Both the position numbers and the translations under genes were made by a program. Positions 47,056 through 58,740 of a stretch of DNA of 64,000 nt are shown here, one piece after another. The notes under the pieces are model-generated. The model saw nothing but the letters and a program-made list of their open reading frames with translations, did no database searches and was not told the DNA's origin. The stretch's first letter is position 1. Each line of letters starts with the position of its first letter. This DNA comes from Parus major (lineage: Eukaryota; Chordata; Aves; Passeriformes; Paridae), in the NCBI RefSeq assembly GCF_001522545.3, contig NC_031770.1:108503664-108567663 (forward strand), written 5' to 3'.

Positions 47056-48980
47056 GCAGACAGGCAGAGCATTGCTGGAAACCCTCCAGGAAATGTGAAA
47101 TGTCTGGGTGATTCCACACTTGATTTTCCATAACCTTATCGATACTGTCCCTCAAATGGGGATGCTTAAAGAGGAAGAGAAACTGCTTATGTCAAGAGGT
47201 GGCTTCTAGGGCAGAGGAAAACTAGTTTGGTTTGAATAAAGCTCTTCTGCTACAGAGTTTTTCAGAGGTGCAGTGTAGCACAGTGATTTCTGATAAGGGA
47301 TTTTTGGGATAAATGTCTGCAGCAGACCCAATGTTCTCAGGTTTCAATGTGTTTCGTAGACACAGCTGGGACTCAGGAGCTGTTACAGGTTTGACTAACA
47401 ACCTGCTGTGTGCCCACAAGTACGAAATAAACCAATAAATCCTCAAATCTGTAAGCAAGCAGAGCCACTGTTCCAGCAAGTTCCTGGGTAGGAGGCAAAG
47501 ATACACCATAAAGGATTCTGTAAATTGTTCAGAGGTAAAATAACTTGGCTGTTGCAAATACAGTGACTTGAAACACTTAGTCTGCATGCCTATTTATATC
47601 AATGTTTAAAATGTTTGGTTTCTAATTAATTCTGTTTTATCAGGCGTAATAATTAGTAAGTAATGATACCAAACTAAGTAACATTAATTAAATAAAAGTA
47701 AAATATAATAATACTGTAAGAAAAGTCATACTTCTAAACATGAAATCTCTGTTTGAAGGCTTGGTTAATCATCTGCAAGAAAAAAAATATTAGAAGGAGT
47801 GAGAATTAATAACATTCTTACATATGTAACATAGGGTCAGTAATAAATAGCAGTGAATTTGTCTTCAAGCACATCACTGGAGAGATCAATACTTTATTGA
47901 GTTCTGCTCTCTAGACATTAAAAAAGATGTTGGAAAACTGAAAATCATGTGGAAAGCTACTGCCAGCACTGAAACCCTTGTGGTGAAAAAAAGGAGTTCC
48001 TCCTCTTTTAATGCATCTCCAAGGCTAGACAGTGACAGACCTGAGATTTTATTTCACATTCACAAAACCATGTCAGGAACCATAAGAATCTTCTGCCTCA
48101 TTGAGAAAGTTCATGACACTGCCTGGAATTAAATGTAAGGCAAGCTGACATTAGGAAATAAAACAAAGCTCTTTTTTTAAAATTTTTTTAGACCTATAAA
48201 TAATAAGAAAAATAGCATGGAATTATAAATTATTTTTATGGAATTTAATAGAGACTTATATTACCCATCATGGCAACAGGGTATTGGTATAAAAGTTACA
48301 CCTCCATTTGTATGATTAAGCTGATATAAATGTCTTAGAACACATAAAGCCTTCCTGTGATCTCAGATCATCCAAAGATCTTTTCCTGAAGGAAAAACAC
48401 ATGCAGACACAGCATTTTTCCAGTGTATGTAATTGGAGAGTTAAAGAACATTAGTACACATCCTTCTGCTCTGCCAGAAAAATTCACTTTATTTTGGGAG
48501 TCAGAGTGGCAAACGTGAATCACAACTGAGCAACGCCCCATGAATTCAAGGGGGACACACATGTTAGCTTTTGCAATTAAAATTGCCCAGGGAACTTGCA
48601 AAGGTGAAATTGTAATTATCAAACTGGAGCCTTGCCAGAAAAGTGGGACAACCTTGTTGCCTTTGTTTGCAATCTCCACTTTTTCTTTTCAAGAAAAAAA
48701 ATTTAGGGTGCCTTTCCAGAGGCCTTATGCAACATTCTCATCCAAAGCATGGCTTTGCAAATTGAGACTGAAAACACAATATTTCCTGTTCCCAGCAGGG
48801 CTGAAGCTCTTGCCCAGCCAGGACTGGGACCCCCACCCCAACTTCCTATCCAGAGAAACAAATTTTGTTATCTTACACAAAGATTATTTTTGCTGAATTA
48901 TTTAAGCCAACCAGAGCAAAAAACCCAATGAAAAAAATGTTTTTTCAACCATTATGTAATTAATGCTATGAATTGTGGAT

Positions 48981-49190
48981 AATAGAATCATAAAGATTGT
49001 AAAAGACTCTAAAATTCTTGGGTCCACAGTTCCCCCAGTTCACCACTGAACCAATATCTCCAACTCTACATCTACACATCTTTCAAATCCCCCTGGGAGT
49101 GGTGATTCCACCACTTCCCTGGGGACCCTCTTCCAATGCTTGACCACCATTTCTGTGAATACTTTTTTCCTACTATCCAATAAACCTGCC
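48981..49190 (-). mobile_element. CR1 LINE fragment, 3' region, minus strand
   Basis: The plus strand reads AATAGAATCATAAAGATTG, then CTACATCTACACATCTTTCAA and GAGTGGTGATTCCACCACTTCC. CTTCCAATGCTTGACCACCATT and TTTCCTACTATCCAATAAACC follow. This is the same subgroup as the copies at 19.4 kb and 26.2 kb, more diverged at its 3' end. Confidence 0.92.
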
Positions 49191-51993
49191 CTGGAAAAAT
49201 TCACTGCTGGATTTTTACTTTTTCTTTTTTATTATTATTTAATATTTCTATTATGAATAACAGAGTTAATGTGTGGAAACTTCTCTACACATTTTTAAAG
49301 TAAAGATTAAATATTGTGTGAACTTCTTTCATTTTTGCTCACATTTTATTGTTTACTTCAAGAGTACACAGCATTAAGTACTAAGTACTATATATCTATA
49401 CAGAGGAAATGAAGCAATAATTTTTAGTCTAGTCTCAGTAAAAATGCTTAAGTAGCTGCTTTATCTAAGATAAAATTTTTGAAGAGTTTCTTGAGCTCTC
49501 TCTGTTTTCTTATGAATTTTATGTTGTAAAAGTAAAAGAAAATTAAAAACTTTGCTGGAGTACTTTGATTACAGAAAAATAAGAAAGGCAGCTGGAATCA
49601 TGGATTTCAAAGAAGTTTCATGAGGAGTTTTCAAGCTGCAGCTGTGCTCCTAAGGCAGATCCAGCCCCGAGACCAAGCACTGCCTTGTGGTAAAATTACA
49701 CTGTTCATTGCTGGAACAATTCCTGAACTCGTTTTTGGCCCATTCCAAACTGCAACAACCACAGACCATCTTGGGGTTGCACACAGGAATCGTGGCTGGT
49801 AGAAAATTCAAGTTGTTGGTTGTGGAGGGTGAGAAAGCTGATCTGTGTGGATGTGAACTCTGTCTTGGGTCAGGGAGAAGTCACTGGCTACTTTTATGGT
49901 CATAAAATTATAGTAGAGTAATAAATTGTTATTAAATTTAATTACTAGCATAATCATAACAGGCTAATTACCTTTATAGTCAGACCACAAGTCTAGAAAT
50001 ATAATTTGGAAGCCCATTGCTGGGTAGTGAGTGGTAAAAGAGTCATGAGAAAGCCAGAACAAGGCTGGTACAGGCAGGTATTTCTCCAGTACCTGCCCCA
50101 GCCTCCAGCAGCTGAAGGCCTGGGGCATTCCTGACCCACTGATTGTCTGATGTATTGAAAACCCTTCCTTGCTTCTGGCATCAGAGCTCTGCAGAGTCAT
50201 TCAGCTTCTGGAAATTTGCCTGTCCATGAAGCAACATTTAATTGGCCAAAGTAGCAGCCTGATGCCAGGTAGTGCTTGAGCTGTGGAGAGGGCAGAGGAG
50301 ATGTGCTGCAGGAATGTGACAGGAATGGGATGTGGGGAGCATTTGCTGCAGGAGCAGCTAATAGCCACAATCAGCATTGGAGAGCTTGAGCTCTGGGCAC
50401 ACACAGTGAAAAGAAGGTTTTGTCTGAGGAAGATTAAAATAGGAAGCAATAATAAGAAAAGCAACACAAGCAAGCAAATAATATTTTGTTTCTGTTTCTA
50501 GGCTGTGATCAGAGGCATAAAGAGATTAAATTATTTTCCCCAGCATGAACAGGATATGTGTGTCCTGAGCAAGAACTTTTTCTCCTCTGCTTTTGCCTTA
50601 GGTTTTCTTCAATCAGATTTGTAATATTCAAACTGCTCCTCACATTGGCCATCAGCACATAACAATTTGAAAGGAGCCCTGAAAGTAAAACCTGTGTCCT
50701 AATGTCTGACTGGGCAGGGGGACTGAAGGTCTGCAGGAATTTGGAGGAAGGATTTGAAAAATCACAGAATGAGGAGAGCTACTTGAACTAGACCTGAAAT
50801 GCATTTTAAGGCATAAAGAATATAAGGTATATTTGTAAAAGCATATTAGCAGGAAAAGCAGTGGCAGCAAAGCCCCTAAATCAGTCATCATGCACTCATT
50901 TTAACAGACCTGCCAAAACTTCTAATTAAGGCCTCCCTCAGGACTCTTGTTTTCTATCTCATTATCCTGATAAAGTGGACACCAATGAGTCCCTTAATGA
51001 GGATTAAACTGTAGGCTTTAGTTGAATTTGCATCTCACATTTTCTATCTATGAGACTCTCCCTAAATGCACCAGATACACTTGCCAGTTTCTAATTCAGA
51101 ATTCAAAATACTGTGTGAAAAAAAAAAAATAAATCTGGTAATAGAATTCTGCTTCTTTGCCTTACAATTGTCCAAAAATAAGAGATAAAAAAAATGTCTG
51201 TTTTGATAAATACAGCATTTTACCATCCAGAGGCCAACAGTGTGTGTCATATTGCTGTGTATGTGGCTTAAAAGGGACAGCTGCTCCAGGGATCTGGAAA
51301 CACTCTCTTTAGTTTTTAACAGAAGGAAAAACTGAAACGGAAGCAGATGTTTGTGACTGTATCATGCGTGAGATAAGGCCTTTGGAGACTTATTTTTTTT
51401 CCCCGACAGCAAGTGTTTAAAGTCTCATCTTCCTTAAAGGAATTTTGATTTTGTGCCTGACCCAAGAAATATGCTTTGTGTAAATTCACATGACAGAGTT
51501 CCTTGCTGATGGTTTTAGTCAACACTGGGGCTGAGCCTTTAGGATGTTCTGAGCACAGAGGTGATCCTTGGCCAGGTGGGAGTTTGGTCTTCTGCACCTC
51601 GTGCACTGCTCAGCTCTTACCTGGGAGGTAGCACCACTAAAGCCCATGTCCACACAGTGGCCAGGAGCCTGGAGGTCCTGGGAGACAGGAGGATTACCTG
51701 CTGGAAATTAGACCAAAAAAATGTTGGTTTGCCTTCCTAAAATCTGCAAGTCCAGAATTAATGTCCCAGTGTATCCAAAATGTTCAAGAGAGCTTAATTA
51801 ACACCTTCTAAATGAAGTTTATATCCATCCAGAAGATATTTGCAATCCAAGAAGCTCATTTCTGTCTGACTATTCCTTGCTCTTCAAAATGAACAAGGAT
51901 CAACACTGATGCTCAAAGGAGCTTCTCATCTTCTTACCTCAATCTAACCATTGACATCTGAATGCAGATTGGTTAGAAAATTTTTGCTTCAGA
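49191..51993. other. Single-copy DNA, no gene seen
   Basis: Unique AT-rich sequence. A GTACTAAGTACTA direct duplication lies near 49.38 kb. Open frames at 49.6-50.5 kb overlap on both strands and carry no recognisable domain. Confidence 0.6.
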
Positions 51994-52271
51994 AAAGACA
52001 AGGACAAGGAAGAATGGGTTTAAACTAAGAGAGGAGAGATTTAGATTAGATATTAGAAAGAAATTCTTCCCTGTAAGGGTGGTGAGGCCCTGGCACAAGT
52101 TACCAAGAGAAGCTGTGATTGCCCCATCCCTGGAAGTGTCCAAGGCCAGGTTGGATGGGGCTTGGAGCAACCTGGGATAGTGGAAGGAGTCCCTGCTCAT
52201 GGCAGGGGGTGGAACTGGATGAGATTTAAGGTTTCTCCAGGCACAAACCATTCTGGGATTCTATGATTCTA
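51994..52271 (+). mobile_element. CR1 LINE fragment (~280 bp), plus strand
   Basis: AAGACAAGGACAAGGAAGAA, then TTAGATTAGATATTAGAAAG, AAATTCTTCCCTGTAAGGGTG and GGAAGTGTCCAAGGCCAGG. TTGGATGGGGCTTGGAGCAA follows. It ends in GGGATTCTATGATTCTAC. The 92-codon minus-strand frame across it is its antisense shadow. It is close in sequence to the copy at 24.7-25.2 kb. Confidence 0.96.
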
Positions 52272-54490
52272 CAATTTAGAGATCTTATGTAGGATTCTCA
52301 GGGGGGTGTGTGCATGTGTGTGACCTGGAACACAGTTTTATAATGACTAGGAGATACAAATTTCTTAAGAAGTATTTTCCACCATTTTTGCATGTCATCA
52401 CCTACCAAATCTGAGCTGGGAAGCACATCAATGCTATGGAAATAAGATCAATGTCTCCAGTTGTGTTCAGATAGGAAATAAGACACCAATTGTAGCCACA
52501 ATGGAAACGGCGACATCTGAAATGAAATCAGAGACCTCAGGCAAAGCCAGAGGAAATATTCAGAAAGACTTCAGTCACAGAGGCAGTTTTTTCCCTACTT
52601 TGGCATTTTTGACCATAAAATGATGTCAGAGACTTTTTTTTTTTAAACTTTTTTTTTTGCCCATCCAGCAACAGCTGCCATGACAAGAATTCTGCTTGCT
52701 ATCTGCTCTGATACCAAAGCAGTTTTCATACCACAGTGGGGATTTCTGTTCCAAAATGTTCCTCTCGACACACAAGAGCAGTGGTGGCTATAGGGGTGCC
52801 CAGTCTTATTCATCTTCCAGCAGCTGCAGGGGGAAGGGGTTTTGACACAAGCATTTTTCTTTTTTTTTACATTTCATGGCAAGAAATGAGCCAGACTAAT
52901 TCAGCAAACTATATATGTTTGGGAATGTTTTTCTTTTAATTCAATATAAATGGATACACTGGAAAAGGACTACACTGATCATGGTTTTGGTGCAACAGTG
53001 AGGTGTATCCAGTAAAAGAACAGATCAAAGATTTAAAGCAAGCTAAGAGAAAACCTTTCCTCTTCATGGAACAGCCAGCCCACCCATGGAATTCCCTCTT
53101 TCCAGAATCTGATACCAGATATTACAAGGGCCAAATCTTCTGATAATTTCAAGTGTTGCCCATACAGCTTTGTAGACAAGAAATTCATGATGCTATGCAA
53201 AGAGCAGAATTTCAAGCTTATGAAACCATTGAGCTGTAAGGTTTTGCAGTCTGGGAGAGAATTCTGAAGAAATATTGTACATAAACATTAACTTTTGGCT
53301 CCTACTGGAGACAGGATATTGGTCTGATCCAGTATCCACTGATCCAGTGATTTTTTGTTCTTAAATATCAGCACATTTCTGTTGGCCTTACAACGTGCAA
53401 TATTTTGTCTTCCAGTCCTAAACTCCCAAACAAGATCTTTTTTCCCCACCAAATTTAAAAACAAGAAGAAAAAAAAAAATCAACTTTGTTTTGTTCTGAT
53501 TGATCCAAGATGACTTTTATTTTGCTTTTATTTTTCAACATTAAATTAGTAAATATGTTATTTGCAGTCAAAGCTAAGATTTGCTTTATTTTGTTTAGTC
53601 ACTAAATCATTTGGACTTGAATTTGAACAGGTTTGCATAATGACAGTCTGTTATGCTTCTTAATTTGGGAATTAGGGATCTTGGAGGAACCCTACTGTTT
53701 ACCAGCTTCAGTAAAATATCAATTTAAAATTCATTCCAATGGGTTTGGTTTCTGCTCTTCCCTGTGGAGAAACACACCTCATATTATGTGGCAAACTGAT
53801 TCCAATGGCACCCCAAATGCCCAAATCTCTTGTCTGACCACACCTCTGCACATGAGACCTCACAACTGACAGCCCTGAGATGAGTTTGTTTGGTGACCCT
53901 GATAAAGAAAACATTTTGAGGGAAGGGACTGACAGCTAGGAATTCTCTTCAGCCTTTTCCGAATAGTCAGGGCATTTCTGCAAATCTTGCATCTACATAA
54001 AAATATTCTCAGTGAGTCTGCTATAAAATGGCAACATTTTGAACTGCAAGAATAACAATTGCACTGATTAAGATTTTAATGTCTTCTTTCTTAGTTAAAC
54101 AAGATCTACCATATACCATATATATATAGTAGTATTCTAACACTCCCACTTTTGGCCAGAACTGTAACAGTTTAATTCAGGTTATTCATTCTATTCTATG
54201 AAATGAGGACACAATTGTTAATGGTCACTGTCATTGTGCCTGACATCTTTATGAACAGCCTTGTGCTACCAGGACTGAGGTGGCTGCAGGTAATGGACAA
54301 TCAGCACATTGACATGAAGGAATTTTTAGTCATAACTCTGAGGTCAAAAAATGGTTTGAATTTGGTTTTGAGTTGCAGGATGACACTGGGAAATAAATTG
54401 GAGGAGCTCATCCTTACCTTACTTTGCAGGAAGTAATTTAAAGCAATACTTGCTTCGAGTGGGATTGATGTGGTTATGGTTCCATCATTT
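52272..54490. other. Single-copy AT-rich DNA, no gene seen
   Basis: Poly-T runs near 52.64-52.66 and 52.86 kb and poly-A near 53.47 kb. I see no other feature. Confidence 0.6.
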
Positions 54491-54569
54491 AGAGAATCAG
54501 AGAATTATGGAATGGCTTGGATTGGAAGAGACCCTAAAGATTGTGTAGTTCTAACCCCCTGCCATGTCT
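54491..54569 (-). mobile_element. CR1 3'-terminal fragment, minus strand
   Basis: The plus strand shows AGAGAATCAGAGAATTATGG, then AATGGCTTGGATTGGAAGAG and ACCCTAAAGATTG, then TTCTAACCCCCTGCCATG. About 79 bp. Confidence 0.92.
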
Positions 54570-55936
54570 CAGAAATAAATTCCTTCATTTAGCAGTGATA
54601 AATCCCAACCTTATATCTTCTCTACATTTCCTTAATATTCAAATCTAGAAGTCAAAGATTGGTTGAGATAGGGCCTAGTCTGTATAGTTTGATGGAAAGA
54701 ATGAATGGGATGGAATGCTCCAGTCTTGATTTAAACACAGATTTTCCCATGCTCATCTGAAAAACAAAGCTTTGTTCTTCTGTTATTACACAAATGGAGA
54801 TTATGGTATAATGACAAAGATCACCTCCATATGACAGAGAGAACCAATATCAGATGAGCATCATACTTAATAACAATAAATTTTAGAACACCAGCTGTAT
54901 TTCAGAGAGGTCACATTTTACCAGGGGTTAGTCTCTGTGTAATTGCATCTCTTACTTTTAAAAGAAAGGAAAACACATTGTAGAAGCATTAAAAGGAGTA
55001 GAAACTCCTTCTATAAGTATCTAGAAAGTCATTATGTAGAGCTGGAGGCTTCCCTTGCCAGTTTTCCAGGGCACATGATGCTTTCTAAAGAGACAAAGTT
55101 GCTGCTTACTGTATATTTTAGTACGGGACCAAAATCTGTCTCCGATGGTTTTGGACACCTTGTTACATCCCATTCCAAAATCTGTCAAGCATGTGATGAC
55201 AGCTGAGGCACAGAGGAATACTTCTCTGGTTCAAGAACAAGAAGGCCCAGAAGGAAAATTTGCTGATTTGCTAAACTCTTTAAGTTTCCAGATACAGCTG
55301 TAGGATACTGAGCATGTCACTGTAAAGCATCACAAATATAAGGAGTTTTGTCTCCATGGATTATTGAGCCAGGCAGCTCCTATCTGAACTGCTCCCATGT
55401 AACTTGGGCACTGCCAATAGAGTAATCCTGAAATCTCGTGTTGACAGATAGAGCTGCATTTGGATTCTTCCAAATCCAAGTTGCCTAGAGGTTTTGATGG
55501 AACAACTTTTACAGGAGATTTCAAGCCAGAACTCTAATGACTTGTGTTTGCTATCATTGTACAGAAACATCTTGCCACAGAGAAGAAAGAAACCGTTTTG
55601 TGTGTATTTATATTAGAATTAATGGTACAGTAAGGGTAATGGGTCCAAGAGACTTATCTAATATATCCATGCTGGTGTTGCAATTAATATAATTGTTCAG
55701 TGGGAAAGCAAACACAAGGAGAAGAAGATTATATTTTACTTAAATTTTGTGGTGGAGGTATTCCCCAGAATATTGTCCCCAGCTTATTACCAATGAGACA
55801 ATAAGATGTGGTGTCCTATTTTTTACCACCAGATACCTGAGTGCTCTCAGAGCCCTTGTAGACCCATAGGACTTCAGCTAAAGAACCTTGTCCATGGTTA
55901 GAGCCCATTGGGACTTCAATAAAATGGTTCCAAACA
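54570..55936. other. Single-copy AT-rich DNA, no gene seen
   Basis: An 87-codon plus-strand frame at 54.94-55.21 kb shows no known motif. I see nothing else to report. Confidence 0.6.
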
Positions 55937-56123
55937 TTGGGAGCAGCCTGCCCAGAGCAGTGGTGGAGTTACCACCTCTAGAGGGATTTAAAAAACATCT
56001 GGATGTGGCACTTGGGGACATGGTTTAGTGGTGGCCTTGACAGTGTTTGTCAATGTTAGATTAACAGTTGGAATTGATGACCTTACAGGTCTTTTTCTAT
56101 CCTAAAAAATTTTGAGTCTATGA
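55937..56123 (+). mobile_element. CR1 LINE fragment, 3' end, plus strand
   Basis: AGCAGCCTGCCCAGAGCAGT, then GATGTGGCACTTGGGGACATGG and TTTAGTGGTGGCCTTGACAG. TTAACAGTTGGAATTGATGACC and a decayed terminus follow. This is the subgroup with the 'GGCACTTGGGGACA' 3' UTR. A small duplication (CAGTGTTTGTCAATGTTAG) lies within it. Confidence 0.92.
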
Positions 56124-57250
56124 AAACAATGTGATAATGCCCAAAATTAGATCTTGTATGAAAATTTACAGGTGATTTAGGTGAATTTTAAAACCTTTCT
56201 GTGTAGGAACAATTCAAAATCAGTCTGCAGCCAGTCTGTTTCAAACTTATCTCCACATCTTTCCTACCAGGCATCTCCCTCCTGCAATGGACCTGGAAAC
56301 ATGCAGAAAAGGCAGCAATTTCACTTGGCAAAAACTCAAATCAACACAGTTACAGTGAGCAAAACTTTTACCCTTGTCCCCAAGACTGTCTAGAATAGAT
56401 GTTCTTGTGCTGTTTCCTTTTGGGAATAAAATCCTATCTCTCCCCTGCAGGTATCCTTTCTCTCTTTATAGTAGCATAGTTACTGGGATCCAATTTAAAA
56501 TGTTCAAAACCCCAAATTCCTCAAAAGGCACTGTGAAACTACACCTCACACATCACTGCAAAAAACAAGCAAGCTTTGATTTATTTCAGAAGTGGAGTGT
56601 TCCTTCACTCTCACTAACTAAAAGTTAGTTGTACACGAGAGGTGCTAACCTGGCTAAAATACAGGATTATAAAGATTCTGATTATTTCCCAGCTTTGCTG
56701 TAATTTACACTTTGGGTGTAGAATTATGCTCCCCTCACCTCTAAAATTGCCCACCTGTAAGTCAGGAATCCAGTCCCTGTGGCACCCTGGACAATGATCA
56801 GAGAGAATGAAAACACAGAGAGGATATTTATTGTAATTATTACAATAAATATTGATAGACACATGCTCATCAATAAATATATGTTTATTAATAAATCAAG
56901 ATTTTAATAAATAAATTCTCACGTAGGTTGGATGTATTTTGTTCTGTCTCTATTTACAGGAGGTGTCTAGATGAACAGTTTTGATTTTACTTATAGTTTT
57001 AGAGCAGATTTATTTCAGTATTATGAACTCCAAGTTTTTTTTCAGAAGTGTGTAGTTATTATATCGGTTTCTCATCTTTTGGGAGCACTTCACACACACT
57101 TTAACCAAGCTGCATCACCCCCAAACCCCACTGCATTTCTTGCAGCCTGTCCGCTCCTTTAAAATATAAGAACCCTTTTAGGCAAATTAGTTTTGTACTT
57201 GTTTTGTTTGTTATAACACATCCTTTCCCAGGCCCTGGCTGAACTGTACC
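56124..57250. other. Single-copy AT-rich DNA, no gene seen
   Basis: AAATATTTATTAATAAAT-like AT-rich runs lie near 56.86-56.92 kb. No gene or mobile element is recognised. Confidence 0.6.
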
Positions 57251-57256
57251 GCAGGA

Positions 57257-57270
57257 GCACTAGGTGGCAA
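57257..57270 (+). promoter_or_regulatory. CTCF-like core motif
   Basis: GCACTAGGTGGCAA matches the CTCF core CCASYAGRKGGCRS at 12 of 14 positions; only the first and last differ. GCAGGA precedes it in a locally GC-rich setting (57.25-57.41 kb), with several CpGs just downstream. Its plus orientation is opposite to the site at 19.38 kb. Confidence 0.45.
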
Positions 57271-57410
57271 TGCTGTTACAGCAAAAACTCCAGCAGCTCC
57301 CTAAAAACACAGCGATCCCAGCCAAGGCTCGCCGGCAGGGCACCGAGAGCTGCCACCACTTCTGCAGCGGCTGCAGGACATCGTTGGGATTGTCCCCCTG
57401 GGCTGGCACT

Positions 57411-57880
57411 GCTGGGGACACACCTCGAGTCCTGAGCTCAGTTCTGGGCTCCCCGTGACAAGAAAGTCGCTGGAGCATGTCCAGAGAAGGGAACGGAGCT
57501 GGGGAAGGGACTGAACACAGCTCTGATGAGGAGCAGATGAGGGAGCTCAGCCTGGAGAAAAGGAGGCTCAGGGGGAACCTTCTGGTTCTCTGCAACTCCC
57601 TGAGAGGAGAGTGGAGCCAAGTGGGTGTTGGACAAAGGAAACTCCCCCAGGCTGTGCCAGGGGAAGGTTAAAGTGATTAGAAAAGATTTCTTCATGAACA
57701 GGGTTGCAAGCACTGGAACAGAGTACCCAGGGAAGGTGTGGGGTCACCATGCCTGGAGGCATTTAAAAGGTGTGTGGATGTGGCACTTGGGGACACGGCT
57801 TAGTGGTGGCCTTGGCAGTGTTAGTTTAACAGCTGAACTTGAGAGGCCTTTTCCAACCTAAATGATTCCAGGATTCTGTG
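57411..57880 (+). mobile_element. CR1 LINE fragment (~470 bp) with ORF2 tail, plus strand
   Basis: CGAGTCCTGAGCTCAGTTCTGG, then GCATGTCCAGAGAAGGGAACG and CTCAGCCTGGAGAAAAGGAGG. GATTTCTTCATGAACAGGG, GTGGCACTTGGGGACACGG and TTCCAACCTAAATGATTCC follow, then the terminal octamers. The plus frame gives the ORF2 C-terminal signature ELSLEKRRLRG, then breaks at an internal deletion, so no functional reverse transcriptase remains. It is the same subgroup as the copy at 55.94 kb. Confidence 0.95.
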
Positions 57881-58690
57881 GTTTTGCTTGCCCAGGCTTG
57901 CTCTGAGTGAGGAGTAGGTTGTTGATTTGTTTCCACTTTCAATATAAAGCAAAGATGATGACCTGACATTTAGCACGAGTTTGTTCTTCCCCATATAATT
58001 TCCAGTGGTTCCTGGGAATGCTGAATGCCAAATATTGAATGAGGAACACACAGGAATGAGCTGAGAGTCCTACCAGGCTGGGGTTCAACCATCTCACTGG
58101 GGAATGTGAAAACTGAAACCTGATCCTAATAAAATCATAAAAAGATCATAAAAAGCCTTAGCTTGTGCTTCCTCTTTCCGTATGTACTACTTGCAGCGAA
58201 ATCAAAGACAATATTCCTGATATAAACTCTTGAATGCAGACAGCTTTTGCTAAGATAAGTGCTTTTGAAGACAAAAAATCCAGTGCAGGTGTTCTACAGC
58301 TTTAATTCAGTATAGCTCAGCCAGAAATCTGTGTTTAATTGCAATACAATTTAATACAATTAATCAGTATTATCAGGTCATGATTTTGAGATGCTTTCCA
58401 CACTTCTAGCATTTATTTTAATCCATTTTAATTTAATAATTTACCATTACTATAAACTCTGTGGATTGCATCTATGGATACCTTCAGAATAAGGAACTGT
58501 TCTGGACTGAGTTTTTCCCAGCACTACAGAAACTGGTTTTTAATTTATTTTCATGGAAATACTGCATCCTGTTGATAGCAAAGCTGCTCTCAGTACAGAA
58601 ACACCCCCCCACTATGGCCCAGGGTGAGGAGAAGATTCATCTTCACTATTTTGGTCCTAAAATGCCTTTATAGCTTTATGTTCTTTATAT
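57881..58690. other. Single-copy DNA, no gene seen
   Basis: An 11-bp ATCATAAAAAG unit is duplicated in tandem near 58.13-58.16 kb. Nothing else is recognised. Confidence 0.6.
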
Positions 58691-58740
58691 GACAGTTGGA
58701 TTCGATGATCTTAGAAGTCTTTTCTAACCATGATTCTATT
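58691..58740 (+). mobile_element. CR1 3'-terminal scrap, plus strand
   Basis: GACAGTTGGATTCGATGATC, then TTAGAAGTCTTTTCTAACC and ATGATTCTATT. It is the last ~50 bp of the 'GGCACTTGGGGACA' subgroup. Confidence 0.88.

Larger units (their letters stand above)
43353..48980. other. Single-copy AT-rich DNA, no gene seen
   Basis: About 5.6 kb without a recognisable CR1. Minus-strand frames at 46.35-46.72 kb (122 codons) and 47.22-47.59 kb (121 codons) show no known motif, and their upstream and downstream sequence lacks convincing splice or promoter signals. DNA near 47.6-47.75 kb is strongly AT- and TAAT-rich. Confidence 0.55.

Noticed and set aside
46347..47587. Two minus-strand frames of about 120 codons each as exons of one gene
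   Set aside because: They have unrelated compositions and no shared family, and no convincing acceptor/donor pair joins them.
57477..57671. Open frame with ELSLEKRRLRG as a host gene
   Set aside because: It is the C-terminal end of the CR1 reverse-transcriptase ORF inside a truncated element.
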